NCBI GenBank assembly: GCA_017523925.1
Contig: JAFWVQ010000044.1
Coordinates: 1-34,923, forward strand
Direction: 5' to 3'
Length of the DNA: 34,923 nucleotides
DNA from: Clostridia bacterium
GTDB taxonomy: Bacteria; Bacillota; Clostridia; Christensenellales; CAG-138
Shown: piece by piece, positions 24,620-32,055 of the stretch
Layout of the letters: every line of letters begins with the position of its first letter
Numbering within the stretch: position 1 is the stretch's first letter
Made by a program: the position numbers and the translations under genes
The notes under the pieces: model-generated
The model's database searches: none
Told to the model about the DNA's origin: nothing
Seen by the model: the letters and a program-made list of their open reading frames with translations, nothing else

Positions 24620-27553
24620 TTACAGCTCGATGAGGCCAAGAGCCGCACGGAGGATGAGGATACAATCCTCGATGGTGACGTTGCCGTCCTGGTTTGCATC
24701 AGCCTGCTCAAGAGCTTCGCCGGTCAGGGTGTCGAGACCCATGATGTGGCGCAGAGCAAGGATAGCGTCCGCAACGGTAACTTCGCCGTCAAGGTTGGTG
24801 TCGCCGATGATACCGGTTACCGGGGGCTGATCGCCGCCGCCAAGAACCTCGATGTAGTCCACGTTAGCGCGGAACATATCGGTCACGTTGTAGTGACGGA
24901 TAGCAGCCTTGATGTTCTGGCCTGCGTAAGCGGACAGATCAACGGTGTACTGGGTGTCGCTGCCGGTGAGGGTGCAGCCGAAGATCTCGTTGGACCAGGT
25001 GCTGCCGCCGTCAGTGGAAACGAATACGCCAAGGTACTCAGCAGCGTAGGAGGGATCCTGGCCTGCTGCCCAGAAGGTGAGCTGAGTGCCGTTGAACTCG
25101 GGGGTTACCATCCAGTTGTCGGGAGTGAGAGCGCCAACATAGTTGATGTAGGACTCGGAAGCCATGAAGCCAAGGCCCTCGTGGTAGTTATGCTCGCTGT
25201 ACTCAGCGCCATAGCACCACATCCAGTTGTTGCCGTCGCCATCCTGATCGAGGAAGATGAAGCCCTGAGCCTCGGGATCCTGCTCGAAGTCCCAGATGAT
25301 GCCTTCGCCGGGATCAACGGGGGTGGGAGTGGGAGTGGGATCAACGGGGGTGGGGGTGGGATCGTCGGGAGTGGGAGTGGGATCCACGGGGGTGGTGCCG
25401 CCCTCGACCTCGAGGTTGACCTGGTCGTTCTGACCGCCGAAGGTTACGGTGAAGGTGTAGGTGTTGCCGCCCTCGAACTCGAAGTCGTCATAACGGCCGG
25501 GAACGTTACCATTGCTGGAAGCGATCCAGATACGGTCGCCGGGGGTGGGGTTGGTGATACACCAGTCATAGGTGCCAGCGGGGATCTCGATCGCGATCTC
25601 GCCGGTAACGATGATGTTCTGAGTGGTGCAGGAGCCGTCCGCATTAACGGGGATCTTGTACTCGAACTGATCGTAGGTGCCTGCGGGAGCATCGCCTGCG
25701 GAGGTAAGGCCGCCGGTCTCGGGGATGATCGTGCCATAAGCGGTAGCATCGGCATCGATGAGCATCTGATAGCCGGAGCCATCGCCCCAAACGTCCTGAG
25801 GAACGCTGAGAACTACGGTAGCGGTGGTGGCGTTGGGATCGCGATACTTCGCCTTAACGGTGAGGTCGCTCCAAACGGCTGCGCCGTTGTAATCCCAACC
25901 GGTGAACTCATAACCCTCATGGGTGGGAGCGGTGGGGAAGGTGCTCTCATCGAGAACGGTGCCCGCCTCAACGACCTGGGTGCCGATCACGGAGTTGTCG
26001 AGACCGTCAACGAAGGTAACGGTTACATCGGGAACCTCGATATCGTCGATGGGGAGGTTGTTCTTGATGTACATGGAAACGACTTCAACGCCGCCGGAGC
26101 CGATAACGCCGAGGCTCTCAGCAGCCGCGGTCTGGGGGTTAACAGCATAGAGGCCATGGCTGCTGGCATCAAAGATCTGTGCCCAGTAGATCATATCGGT
26201 GTCAAAGTCGTAGGTCATGGACTGAACGTAGTTCGCAGAGAGGCCGGTGGAGCCGATCACAGCGGTGGAACCGTTGGTGAGGTCGAGTGCCACAAGGTCG
26301 CCCGCGGTGGTCATGGTGTAGGCATTGCCCTCCTGATCGATGGCAAGAAGAAGGAGGACGTTTTCATTGTCTATGGGTGCCACAACGGTGGGGACGCCGG
26401 TTGCCAGATCAACGGTAACGATCTCGCGGTTGGTGCTCAGACCGTACATGGTCTGGTTCGCATGGTTATATGCCATACCGATGACACCGCCGACAGCATT
26501 CGCATTGTTGCCGGGATAGCTTACGGAGTAGGTGTTGGCATCCATGATGTAGAACTTATGATCCGCACCGTTGGAGTCGTAGATGTAGCCGTAGACGTTG
26601 CCGCCTGCGAATGCGCCTGCCCAAGCCTGCTGGCCGAGGGGAGCGAGAACGCTAACGGTGGAGGGATCGTAATCGGCGAAGCCGATCCAGTTGCCCTCAA
26701 GACCGGAGGAAGCGAGATCATAGGTCGCATAGCCCTCGAGGTTGACGGCGGGAAGAGCCTCGGTTACGGTGATGGTAGCAGTGCCGGAAACGGTGGGAAC
26801 CGCAGCGCTGGTAACGGTGATGGTGGTGGTGCCCTCGGCAACGCCGGTCACAACGCCCGCGGCATTAACGGTCGCGATAGCGGCATCGGCGGTGGAGAAG
26901 GTAACGCTCTTGTCGTAAGCCGCAGCGGGAAGAACCTCGTAGGAAACGGAAGCCCTGCGGCCGGCGGGAACGGTAACGGGATCAACGTTGATGGTCTCAG
27001 CCATGACGGGCTGGCCAACGTAAACGTTGTCTACCATGAAGTAGTCGCCGTTGGGGTTGACGCTGCCGTCCTTAGTGTAGGACCAGGTCAGAGTGTGGGA
27101 ACCGGCGGAAAGCTCGGTCGCGTAGGTTTCCCAATCAACGTTGTCGTAAGCGCCCTGGGTGAACATAACGCTGCCGTCGATCGCGAAGTCGCAGTGATCC
27201 CAGTAGGTGTAGGAGCCTTCGCCCCATGCCTTGAAATCAAACTGAACGATATCGCCTGCCGCCGCGGTAACGGTGGTGCTGACCTCGGAGGTGGAGCTCG
27301 CAACGCCTTCGTTGCTGCTCTTAGCCGCATCGCCTTCAACTACCCAAGGATACTGTCCCTCGGAGGTGAAAACGAGATTGCCGCCCGGAACGTTCAGCGC
27401 CTCGTCGAGGTTTGCTGCGTCGCGGGTGGATTCACGGGGCATAGCCATCGCCGCGGTGGACGGGGTGGCCGTGCGGGTCTCTGCGATCGCGGGAACGGTT
27501 ACAAGGGAAAGAACCATTGCGATTGCGATCACGATTGCGAAGATTTTCTTCAT
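24620..27553 (-). CDS. Largest secreted dockerin protein, seven domain types including DUF2436 and cleaved-adhesin
   Basis: 977 residues from ATG 27553 (AAGGAG upstream, signal peptide 1-24 follows; the frame extends to 27607 without support). Order: N-terminal jelly-roll-like domain (44-180); BIG2 (187-265); beta-propeller-like region (272-498, MIYWAQ); InlB-type repeat (508-570); DUF2436 (577-717) with DVWGDGSGYQMLIDADATAY, EIPAGTYDW and DRIWIASSNG; PTP linker (719-748); cleaved-adhesin domain (751-903); and a type I dockerin (916-974) with loops DTNLDG and DANQDG. DUF2436 followed by a cleaved-adhesin domain recalls the haemagglutinin region of Porphyromonas gingipains. The cleaved-adhesin copy is nearly the same as the two in the scaffoldin. 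The leader and signal peptide also match the scaffoldin gene. Likely the main adhesin-type ligand of the cohesins; the binding target is unknown. Confidence 0.9.
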   Translation of the reverse strand: MKKIFAIVIAIAMVLSLVTVPAIAETRTATPSTAAMAMPRESTRDAANLDEALNVPGGNLVFTSEGQYPWVVEGDAAKSSNEGVASSTSEVSTTVTAAAGDIVQFDFKAWGEGSYTYWDHCDFAIDGSVMFTQGAYDNVDWETYATELSAGSHTLTWSYTKDGSVNPNGDYFMVDNVYVGQPVMAETINVDPVTVPAGRRASVSYEVLPAAAYDKSVTFSTADAAIATVNAAGVVTGVAEGTTTITVTSAAVPTVSGTATITVTEALPAVNLEGYATYDLASSGLEGNWIGFADYDPSTVSVLAPLGQQAWAGAFAGGNVYGYIYDSNGADHKFYIMDANTYSVSYPGNNANAVGGVIGMAYNHANQTMYGLSTNREIVTVDLATGVPTVVAPIDNENVLLLLAIDQEGNAYTMTTAGDLVALDLTNGSTAVIGSTGLSANYVQSMTYDFDTDMIYWAQIFDASSHGLYAVNPQTAAAESLGVIGSGGVEVVSMYIKNNLPIDDIEVPDVTVTFVDGLDNSVIGTQVVEAGTVLDESTFPTAPTHEGYEFTGWDYNGAAVWSDLTVKAKYRDPNATTATVVLSVPQDVWGDGSGYQMLIDADATAYGTIIPETGGLTSAGDAPAGTYDQFEYKIPVNADGSCTTQNIIVTGEIAIEIPAGTYDWCITNPTPGDRIWIASSNGNVPGRYDDFEFEGGNTYTFTVTFGGQNDQVNLEVEGGTTPVDPTPTPDDPTPTPVDPTPTPTPVDPGEGIIWDFEQDPEAQGFIFLDQDGDGNNWMWCYGAEYSEHNYHEGLGFMASESYINYVGALTPDNWMVTPEFNGTQLTFWAAGQDPSYAAEYLGVFVSTDGGSTWSNEIFGCTLTGSDTQYTVDLSAYAGQNIKAAIRHYNVTDMFRANVDYIEVLGGGDQPPVTGIIGDTNLDGEVTVADAILALRHIMGLDTLTGEALEQADANQDGNVTIEDCILILRAALGLIEL
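24845..25303 (-). repeat. Cleaved-adhesin repeat, dockerin-gene copy
   Basis: Encodes residues 751-903 of the largest dockerin protein; nearly identical to the scaffoldin copies at 16047-16508 and 16614-17072. Confidence 0.9.
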
Positions 27554-27678
27554 GTGTGAATCTCCTTCCAAAGATTTTTTTAAGTCTAAAACCGCGGCCC
27601 GCTCCAAGCTTCGAAGCGGAAAGCACGGTTATAGCTTCGATGATTTTTGCGCAACGGAAAAACCTTCCCACAATGCGC
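27554..27678 (-). promoter_or_regulatory. 5' leader of the largest dockerin gene, homologous to the scaffoldin leader
   Basis: The 36 bases before the start codon match the scaffoldin leader almost exactly, including AATCT...AGATT flanking the ribosome binding site. Further up, GAAGCTA and GAAGCTTG words are shared in the same order, with a different stem between them. Confidence 0.65.
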
Positions 27679-27684
27679 ATGTCT

Positions 27685-27714
27685 ATTATATCAAAGTATT
27701 GCCGAAAATGTAAG
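27685..27714 (-). promoter_or_regulatory. Promoter of the largest dockerin gene
   Basis: Minus-strand -10 is a perfect TATAAT (27685-27690) and the best -35 is CTTACA (27709-27714) at 18 bases. It differs from the TTGCAA promoters of the cluster. Confidence 0.65.
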
Positions 27715-27866
27715 GGGGTTTTTTCATTTTTTGAATCTCGCGCAGCGTTAGAAATTTATCTAATATTCTTTCATATCGGCGCGTTTTGCATTATTGCAAC
27801 AGTCATTCATGATATATTATTTATTTCGACACTGTTTTCGCCCCGTTTCCCTCCCCGTGCCGCGCT

Positions 27867-28649
27867 TCAGTCCGGCGGCGCGTTTAAAAACTTATCGAAT
27901 ATTGGAGCGAGTTCTTCTGCGTCCCCGCTGGTGGTGAACGTCACCTCGCCGCGCCCGGAGGGATTCACAAGGCCGTTCCTTTCGAGCACCCTGCCGAGCT
28001 GGCGTGCGGTGGCGCGGTTGCCGTCAAAAAGCCTGCACTCGCCCTTCATTCGGCGCAGGAAGTATTCGCGTATCGCCTCGCCGATAAAAACGTAATGCGT
28101 GCAGCCGAGCACGATCGCATCCGCCGTTTCGCCGATATAGGGCTCAAGGCAGGCGTCGAGGATGTCGTCGTAAGCGCCGATCTCGGTGACGCCGCGCTCA
28201 ACCCTCGCCACCATGCCGCTTATGCCGATATTGATGACCCTTGAGGGATCGGGCATGCGCTCGAGCAGCGCGCGGTATCTTGCAAGCCGCGTCGTGGCGG
28301 CGGTCGCGAGCATAAACACCTTGCCCTCCCCCGCTCTTTCACAGGCGGGCTTGATCGCCGGCTCGATGCTGACGACCGGCACGGCGAGTTTCTTCCTTAG
28401 TATATTGATGGATGCGCTCGTGGCGGTGTTGCAGGCAAGCACCAGCGCCTTCACGCCGTGCTCAACAAGGAAATCCGCCGCCGCCGAGGTGAGCGAAAGT
28501 ATCTCCTCCTCGCTCCGATCGCCGTAGGGGGCGTTTTTGTTGTCGCCATAGAATATGAAGTTTTCATTTGGCAGCAGCAGGCGCGCATCCCGAAGGAGGC
28601 TCACGCCGCCCATGCCCGAATCGAAGATGCCGATGGGTCTTGTGTCCAT
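27867..28649 (-). CDS. murI: Glutamate racemase
   Basis: Converts L-glutamate to D-glutamate for peptidoglycan in the cytoplasm. 260 residues, the normal length. Signatures: GIFDSGMGG near the N-terminus, the first catalytic cysteine in LACNTATSAS, and the second in LGCTHYVF, with the NAPYGDRS motif between. Start ATG 28649 has GAGGTG 8 bases upstream. It begins 3 bases after the citXG stop codon, so it is probably cotranscribed and translationally coupled with the end of the citrate lyase operon, an unusual partner for a cell-wall gene. No separate promoter is visible. Confidence 0.96.
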   Translation of the reverse strand: MDTRPIGIFDSGMGGVSLLRDARLLLPNENFIFYGDNKNAPYGDRSEEEILSLTSAAADFLVEHGVKALVLACNTATSASINILRKKLAVPVVSIEPAIKPACERAGEGKVFMLATAATTRLARYRALLERMPDPSRVINIGISGMVARVERGVTEIGAYDDILDACLEPYIGETADAIVLGCTHYVFIGEAIREYFLRRMKGECRLFDGNRATARQLGRVLERNGLVNPSGRGEVTFTTSGDAEELAPIFDKFLNAPPD

Positions 28650-28652
28650 GCC

Positions 28653-30233
28653 TTACACCTCAAAAAGCGTACTAAACAGTGTTTTAACAAACGAAGTTCC
28701 GCCGACTCCCGGCTCCCCCGATATCATAATGCTCTTTTTGCCTCGTTCTCGCTCCTCATTGAACACAGGTCGCTCAAGGGGCGCGCTCAGCGCATCGAGC
28801 CCATCCAAAAACAGCGCAAGGGCAAGCATATCGGCCGCGCCGCCGCAGCTTATGTTCCTTTCGATGAGCTCCGCGTCGAGCTCGAGCAGCGCCGAGTTGA
28901 ATTCGCCCGGACCTGCGCGCATGGCGAGCGAGGCAAGCTCCGAAGCGCGCTTTTTCACGTAGTCCGCGCCCGCTCTTCCCCCGCGCTTGAGCGCGTTGTT
29001 GTCGTCCATCACAGCCATGACGCGGATCAGTGCATACACCCATGCAAGCTCCTCGTGCTCGCTGCCGTACCTATTATAATACTCCTCTTTCGCGGCTTTT
29101 GCAAGCAGTGCGAGCGGGAAGCCCTGCTGAGCCTGCTGAACGGGACCGTCCACGCCGTATTTTTTGCGCACGATCGCGCCGTTGGAGGCTTCGGCGCTGT
29201 TGTCGCCGAGCGCTCGCGCAAGCTCCGCCGCCGTGCGCGTGCAGTTTTTCGCAAGCCCGAGCCCGCCCACCTCCTTGAGCTCTCCAAGCCCAATGCCGCG
29301 CAGCCCGCTTTCATCCGCAGAGAAGACGCCGCGCGCAAGATCCAGCGCCGCCGCGCTCACGAGAAGCCCGAGCGAGTAGACCGCGCCGCGATGCGTGTTC
29401 ACGCCGCCGGTCGCCTTGAGCATGGCTTTTTCCGCCTCCACGCCGAGCTTTTTCAGCTCGCCAACGTATGCTTCCAACACCGCCGCATCGTCCTGCTTTT
29501 CGGCGTATGCGATGCTGAGCTCCGCCATCCGAATAAAGAAATGCCGCAGCGCCATCGCGCTTATATGGAAGGTCTCCCTGTTCATATCCGGGTTTGCGCC
29601 GCTGTTGTTTGCGTCCACGAGGCCCGGCTTCGGGGTGATATTCACCTCCGATGAGAGCGCGGCCATTGCCGATCCCCCGAGGAAGTCGGCAAGCCAACGC
29701 TCGAGCAGCTCGTGCGTTCGCTTCTTAAGCTCCTCCACGCTGTGGGCGCGGCTCCTGGCGCAGACCGAGGCGTTTTCCGAGCAGATAAGGCATTTTCTCG
29801 GCTCGCTCCTGCCGAGCTTCGCGCCGTTTTTTGCGATAACGTCCATATCGAAAAGCCTTCCTGCGCGGTGCTTTTCCTCGATCTCAACGCAGATGCGCTT
29901 CAGCTCCGCCGCGTCCTCATCAAGCGATATCAGCGCCTCGATGCCGGTGTTTTCGTTTATAAAGCGCAACGCAACGCCGTTTTGCGCCGGTGAGCGCCGC
30001 TCGCGCAGCATCGCGAAAAAACAGTTTAAGGCATCAAGAAACGCCGCGTCGATAAGCCCGCCGCGCTTCTGCGGCCCCGCGATATTCATGCAGATGCACA
30101 CCACGCAGCGCTGCTCTCCGCCGCCCGACAGCTTCTCGCGCTGTTCAGCGGCGCGCGCTTCGCGCCTTGCCGCCATCTGCTCCACGCTTGCCTGCGCAAA
30201 CTCCGTTGTTTTTATGTGTTTTTCATTGTTCAT
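28653..30233 (-). CDS. citXG: CitX-CitG fusion: citrate lyase prosthetic-group synthesis and transfer
   Basis: 526 residues. The CitG half makes 2'-(5''-triphosphoribosyl)-3'-dephospho-CoA from dephospho-CoA and ATP; the CitX half attaches it to the citrate lyase acyl carrier protein. N-terminal CitX region (about 15-170): NIAGPQK, GRLFDMDVI (125-133), RKCLIC (146-151). C-terminal CitG region (about 185-500): KPGLVDANNSG (202-212), GGVNTHRGA (276-284). Fusions of this kind are known in other bacteria. The ATG at 30233 is preferred to an in-frame TTG at 30248 because TTGGAG overlapping that TTG is the natural ribosome binding site for 30233. The 101-base gap to the previous gene holds a terminator hairpin but no promoter, so expression probably needs read-through. 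murI follows after 3 bases. Confidence 0.93.
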   Translation of the reverse strand: MNNEKHIKTTEFAQASVEQMAARREARAAEQREKLSGGGEQRCVVCICMNIAGPQKRGGLIDAAFLDALNCFFAMLRERRSPAQNGVALRFINENTGIEALISLDEDAAELKRICVEIEEKHRAGRLFDMDVIAKNGAKLGRSEPRKCLICSENASVCARSRAHSVEELKKRTHELLERWLADFLGGSAMAALSSEVNITPKPGLVDANNSGANPDMNRETFHISAMALRHFFIRMAELSIAYAEKQDDAAVLEAYVGELKKLGVEAEKAMLKATGGVNTHRGAVYSLGLLVSAAALDLARGVFSADESGLRGIGLGELKEVGGLGLAKNCTRTAAELARALGDNSAEASNGAIVRKKYGVDGPVQQAQQGFPLALLAKAAKEEYYNRYGSEHEELAWVYALIRVMAVMDDNNALKRGGRAGADYVKKRASELASLAMRAGPGEFNSALLELDAELIERNISCGGAADMLALALFLDGLDALSAPLERPVFNEERERGKKSIMISGEPGVGGTSFVKTLFSTLFEV

Positions 30234-30301
30234 CGCGTAATTCTCCAAGCATGGTCCGCCCGTCCTGCCGAATTGCGGAGCGCTGCCGTTTTCTAAAGAA
30301 A

Positions 30302-30329
30302 GCGGCTCTCCCCGTTAAAGGAGGGCCGC
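30302..30329 (-). terminator. Intra-operon hairpin between the TPR/RCC1 gene and citXG
   Basis: GCGGCCCTCC pairs with GGAGAGCCGC (one G-T pair) around TTTAACGG, then TTTCTTTAG on the minus strand. With no promoter downstream, it is likely a partial terminator that lowers citXG-murI expression. Confidence 0.65.
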
Positions 30330-30349
30330 AGGGTAATGATCTTGGCCGA

Positions 30350-32038
30350 TCAGCCGTTCGTTCTGCCGATAACGCGCATCGTGCCGTTTTCGAGGATCAG
30401 CACGGTATAGCTGCTTCCCGCTGCAACGGCGGCAACGCTTCTAAAGCTCGATATTGCGCATTCGCCGCTGTCGTTTCTGCCGCAGGCGACGAGAGTGCCG
30501 TCCGCACGCAGACCGACGGTGTGGTACGCGCCGGCCGAAACGAAGACGATATCGCTCCAGTGGGAAACGTCGCACTGACCATAGCTGTTGTCGCCGCAGG
30601 CAACGACCGTGCCGTCCTTCTTAAGACCGACCGCATGCTGCGTGCCGCCCGAGACCATGGTTATGTTTTCCCAGGAGGAAACGTCGCACTGACCGTAGCT
30701 GTTGTCGCCCGCCGCAAACACGATGCCGTTCTGCATCAGGCCGTAGCAGGCGTCCTTTCCCGCCGCGATAGCGGAGATGCCGCGCCAGGTGGAAACGCCG
30801 GTCCTGCCCGCCATCTCGGAGCCGGTGAACAGCACCGTGCCATCCGATCTGAGGCCGATCGTGTGGCTGCTGCCGCAGGCAATATCGATCACGTCGTTCC
30901 ACGAGCCGACGTCGAGACAACCGTTTGTGTTCTTGCCCGAAGCAAGCACGGTGCCAACATCCGTTAAGCCGACGATGAAGGGCAGCTTGCCGACCGCGAT
31001 CTGCTTGATATTCGCCCATTCGGACACGTCCGCATCCCACTCATCGCCGAACAGCTCTACAGTTCCGTCGGCATTGAGCATCGCGTAGGCCTGCTCTGCG
31101 CCGGCCTTGGGTGCGGAGCGCACCACTGCGGCTATTGCCGAGGCCATTGTACGGCTGTCCTTATAGTCGCCGAGCCTTCTGAACCTTGTGAGCGCCTCGA
31201 ACAGGCTGCGGTTTGCATATAGCTTCAGCGCCTCCTGGTAGACCTCCTCCGCGTTCTCAAGCTGCGGAACGTAGCCGCTGATATCGAAGCATTTCTGGGC
31301 AAAAGCGTCCATGCCGCGCGCAAGCGCACGCTTGCCGGCTTCGGTCCATTCGTTGTTTATAGTTTCTATAAGCGCCGTGAGCTGCTCCTCATCGCAGAAG
31401 CGCTTTGCCGCCGCAAACAGGGTGTTTGCCGATTCCATATCGAAATTCTCAAGCGCGGTCTTTCCCCATCCGAGCAGGATATCCTTGATCTCCCCATTCG
31501 CATTTTCGCTGCATGCCTCGAATCTGTCGATCGCCTGATCGATATTTGCTTCGTCGAGCCCCGCGTTTATCGCAAGCTTCGCTGCGGTGATACGGACGTC
31601 ATCCTTCTTTTTTTCGTTTCCCTCCGCATTCGAAACGCAGTTCAGATAGATCTCGCCGCGCGAGACCATGCCGTTCAGAAATGCGTTCTCTGCGAGGCGC
31701 AGATAGCATTCGTCCATCCTCGCCATGTCCTCCTCTTTGGAGCCCGCCTTGATGTAGCAGGCGGAGGCCATGTCGAACTTGCCCTCGTTGTACGCGCTGT
31801 CGCCCGCGAGCTTCCATGCCTGGGAGGCGAGCTTGCGCGAATCGGAATAACCGGGGATGGATCCGAGCTTGAGCGCAGCCTGCATATAGTTGCCTTCGTT
31901 ATAAAGGCTCCTTGCCTGGGAGTAGGTTTCGGCCGGCGCTATGATCTTCGGATAGATATAGTTAACGTATATGAACGCCGCGCCGATCGTGAGCGCCGAA
32001 AGGATCAGCGCGATCACTATGCTTCTCTTTTTCAGCAT
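30350..32038 (-). CDS. Membrane-anchored TPR/RCC1-propeller protein in the citrate lyase operon
   Basis: 562 residues. Basic N-terminus (MLKKR), one membrane segment (about 7-27), then helical TPR-like repeats (about 35-310: 'YSQARSLYNEGNYMQAALKLGSIPGYSDSRKL', with YKDSRTMAS near 293) and an RCC1-type beta-propeller (about 315-560). Propeller blades repeat 'GLRSDGTV...G...GQCDVS.W..I..VSAG..HTVGL', about six or seven times. No lipobox or signal cleavage is seen, so it should be anchored in the membrane with the bulk outside. RCC1-like bacterial propellers usually bind proteins; this one has no known role in citrate metabolism. It starts 17 bases after citC (AAAGGAG upstream) and is followed by a hairpin at 30302-30329. 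Function unknown, gene certain. Confidence 0.85.
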   Translation of the reverse strand: MLKKRSIVIALILSALTIGAAFIYVNYIYPKIIAPAETYSQARSLYNEGNYMQAALKLGSIPGYSDSRKLASQAWKLAGDSAYNEGKFDMASACYIKAGSKEEDMARMDECYLRLAENAFLNGMVSRGEIYLNCVSNAEGNEKKKDDVRITAAKLAINAGLDEANIDQAIDRFEACSENANGEIKDILLGWGKTALENFDMESANTLFAAAKRFCDEEQLTALIETINNEWTEAGKRALARGMDAFAQKCFDISGYVPQLENAEEVYQEALKLYANRSLFEALTRFRRLGDYKDSRTMASAIAAVVRSAPKAGAEQAYAMLNADGTVELFGDEWDADVSEWANIKQIAVGKLPFIVGLTDVGTVLASGKNTNGCLDVGSWNDVIDIACGSSHTIGLRSDGTVLFTGSEMAGRTGVSTWRGISAIAAGKDACYGLMQNGIVFAAGDNSYGQCDVSSWENITMVSGGTQHAVGLKKDGTVVACGDNSYGQCDVSHWSDIVFVSAGAYHTVGLRADGTLVACGRNDSGECAISSFRSVAAVAAGSSYTVLILENGTMRVIGRTNG

Positions 32039-32055
32039 CTATTTAAGCTCCTTTA

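Larger units (their letters stand above)
27554..27866. other. Intergenic region between murI and the dockerin cluster
   Basis: 313 bases. Half is the leader and promoter of the largest dockerin gene; the rest (about 27715-27866) is AT-rich with runs of T on the plus strand. I see no clear terminator hairpin for murI and no gene. Confidence 0.7.

Noticed and set aside
24605..27559. Long plus-strand open frame opposite the largest dockerin gene
   Set aside because: Same reason: antisense shadow of a repetitive, GC-rich gene; no recognisable protein.
30560..30710. Direct DNA repeat around GACC.TAGCTGTTGTCGCC
   Set aside because: It is explained by repeated propeller blades (GDNSYGQCDVS) in the RCC1 domain.
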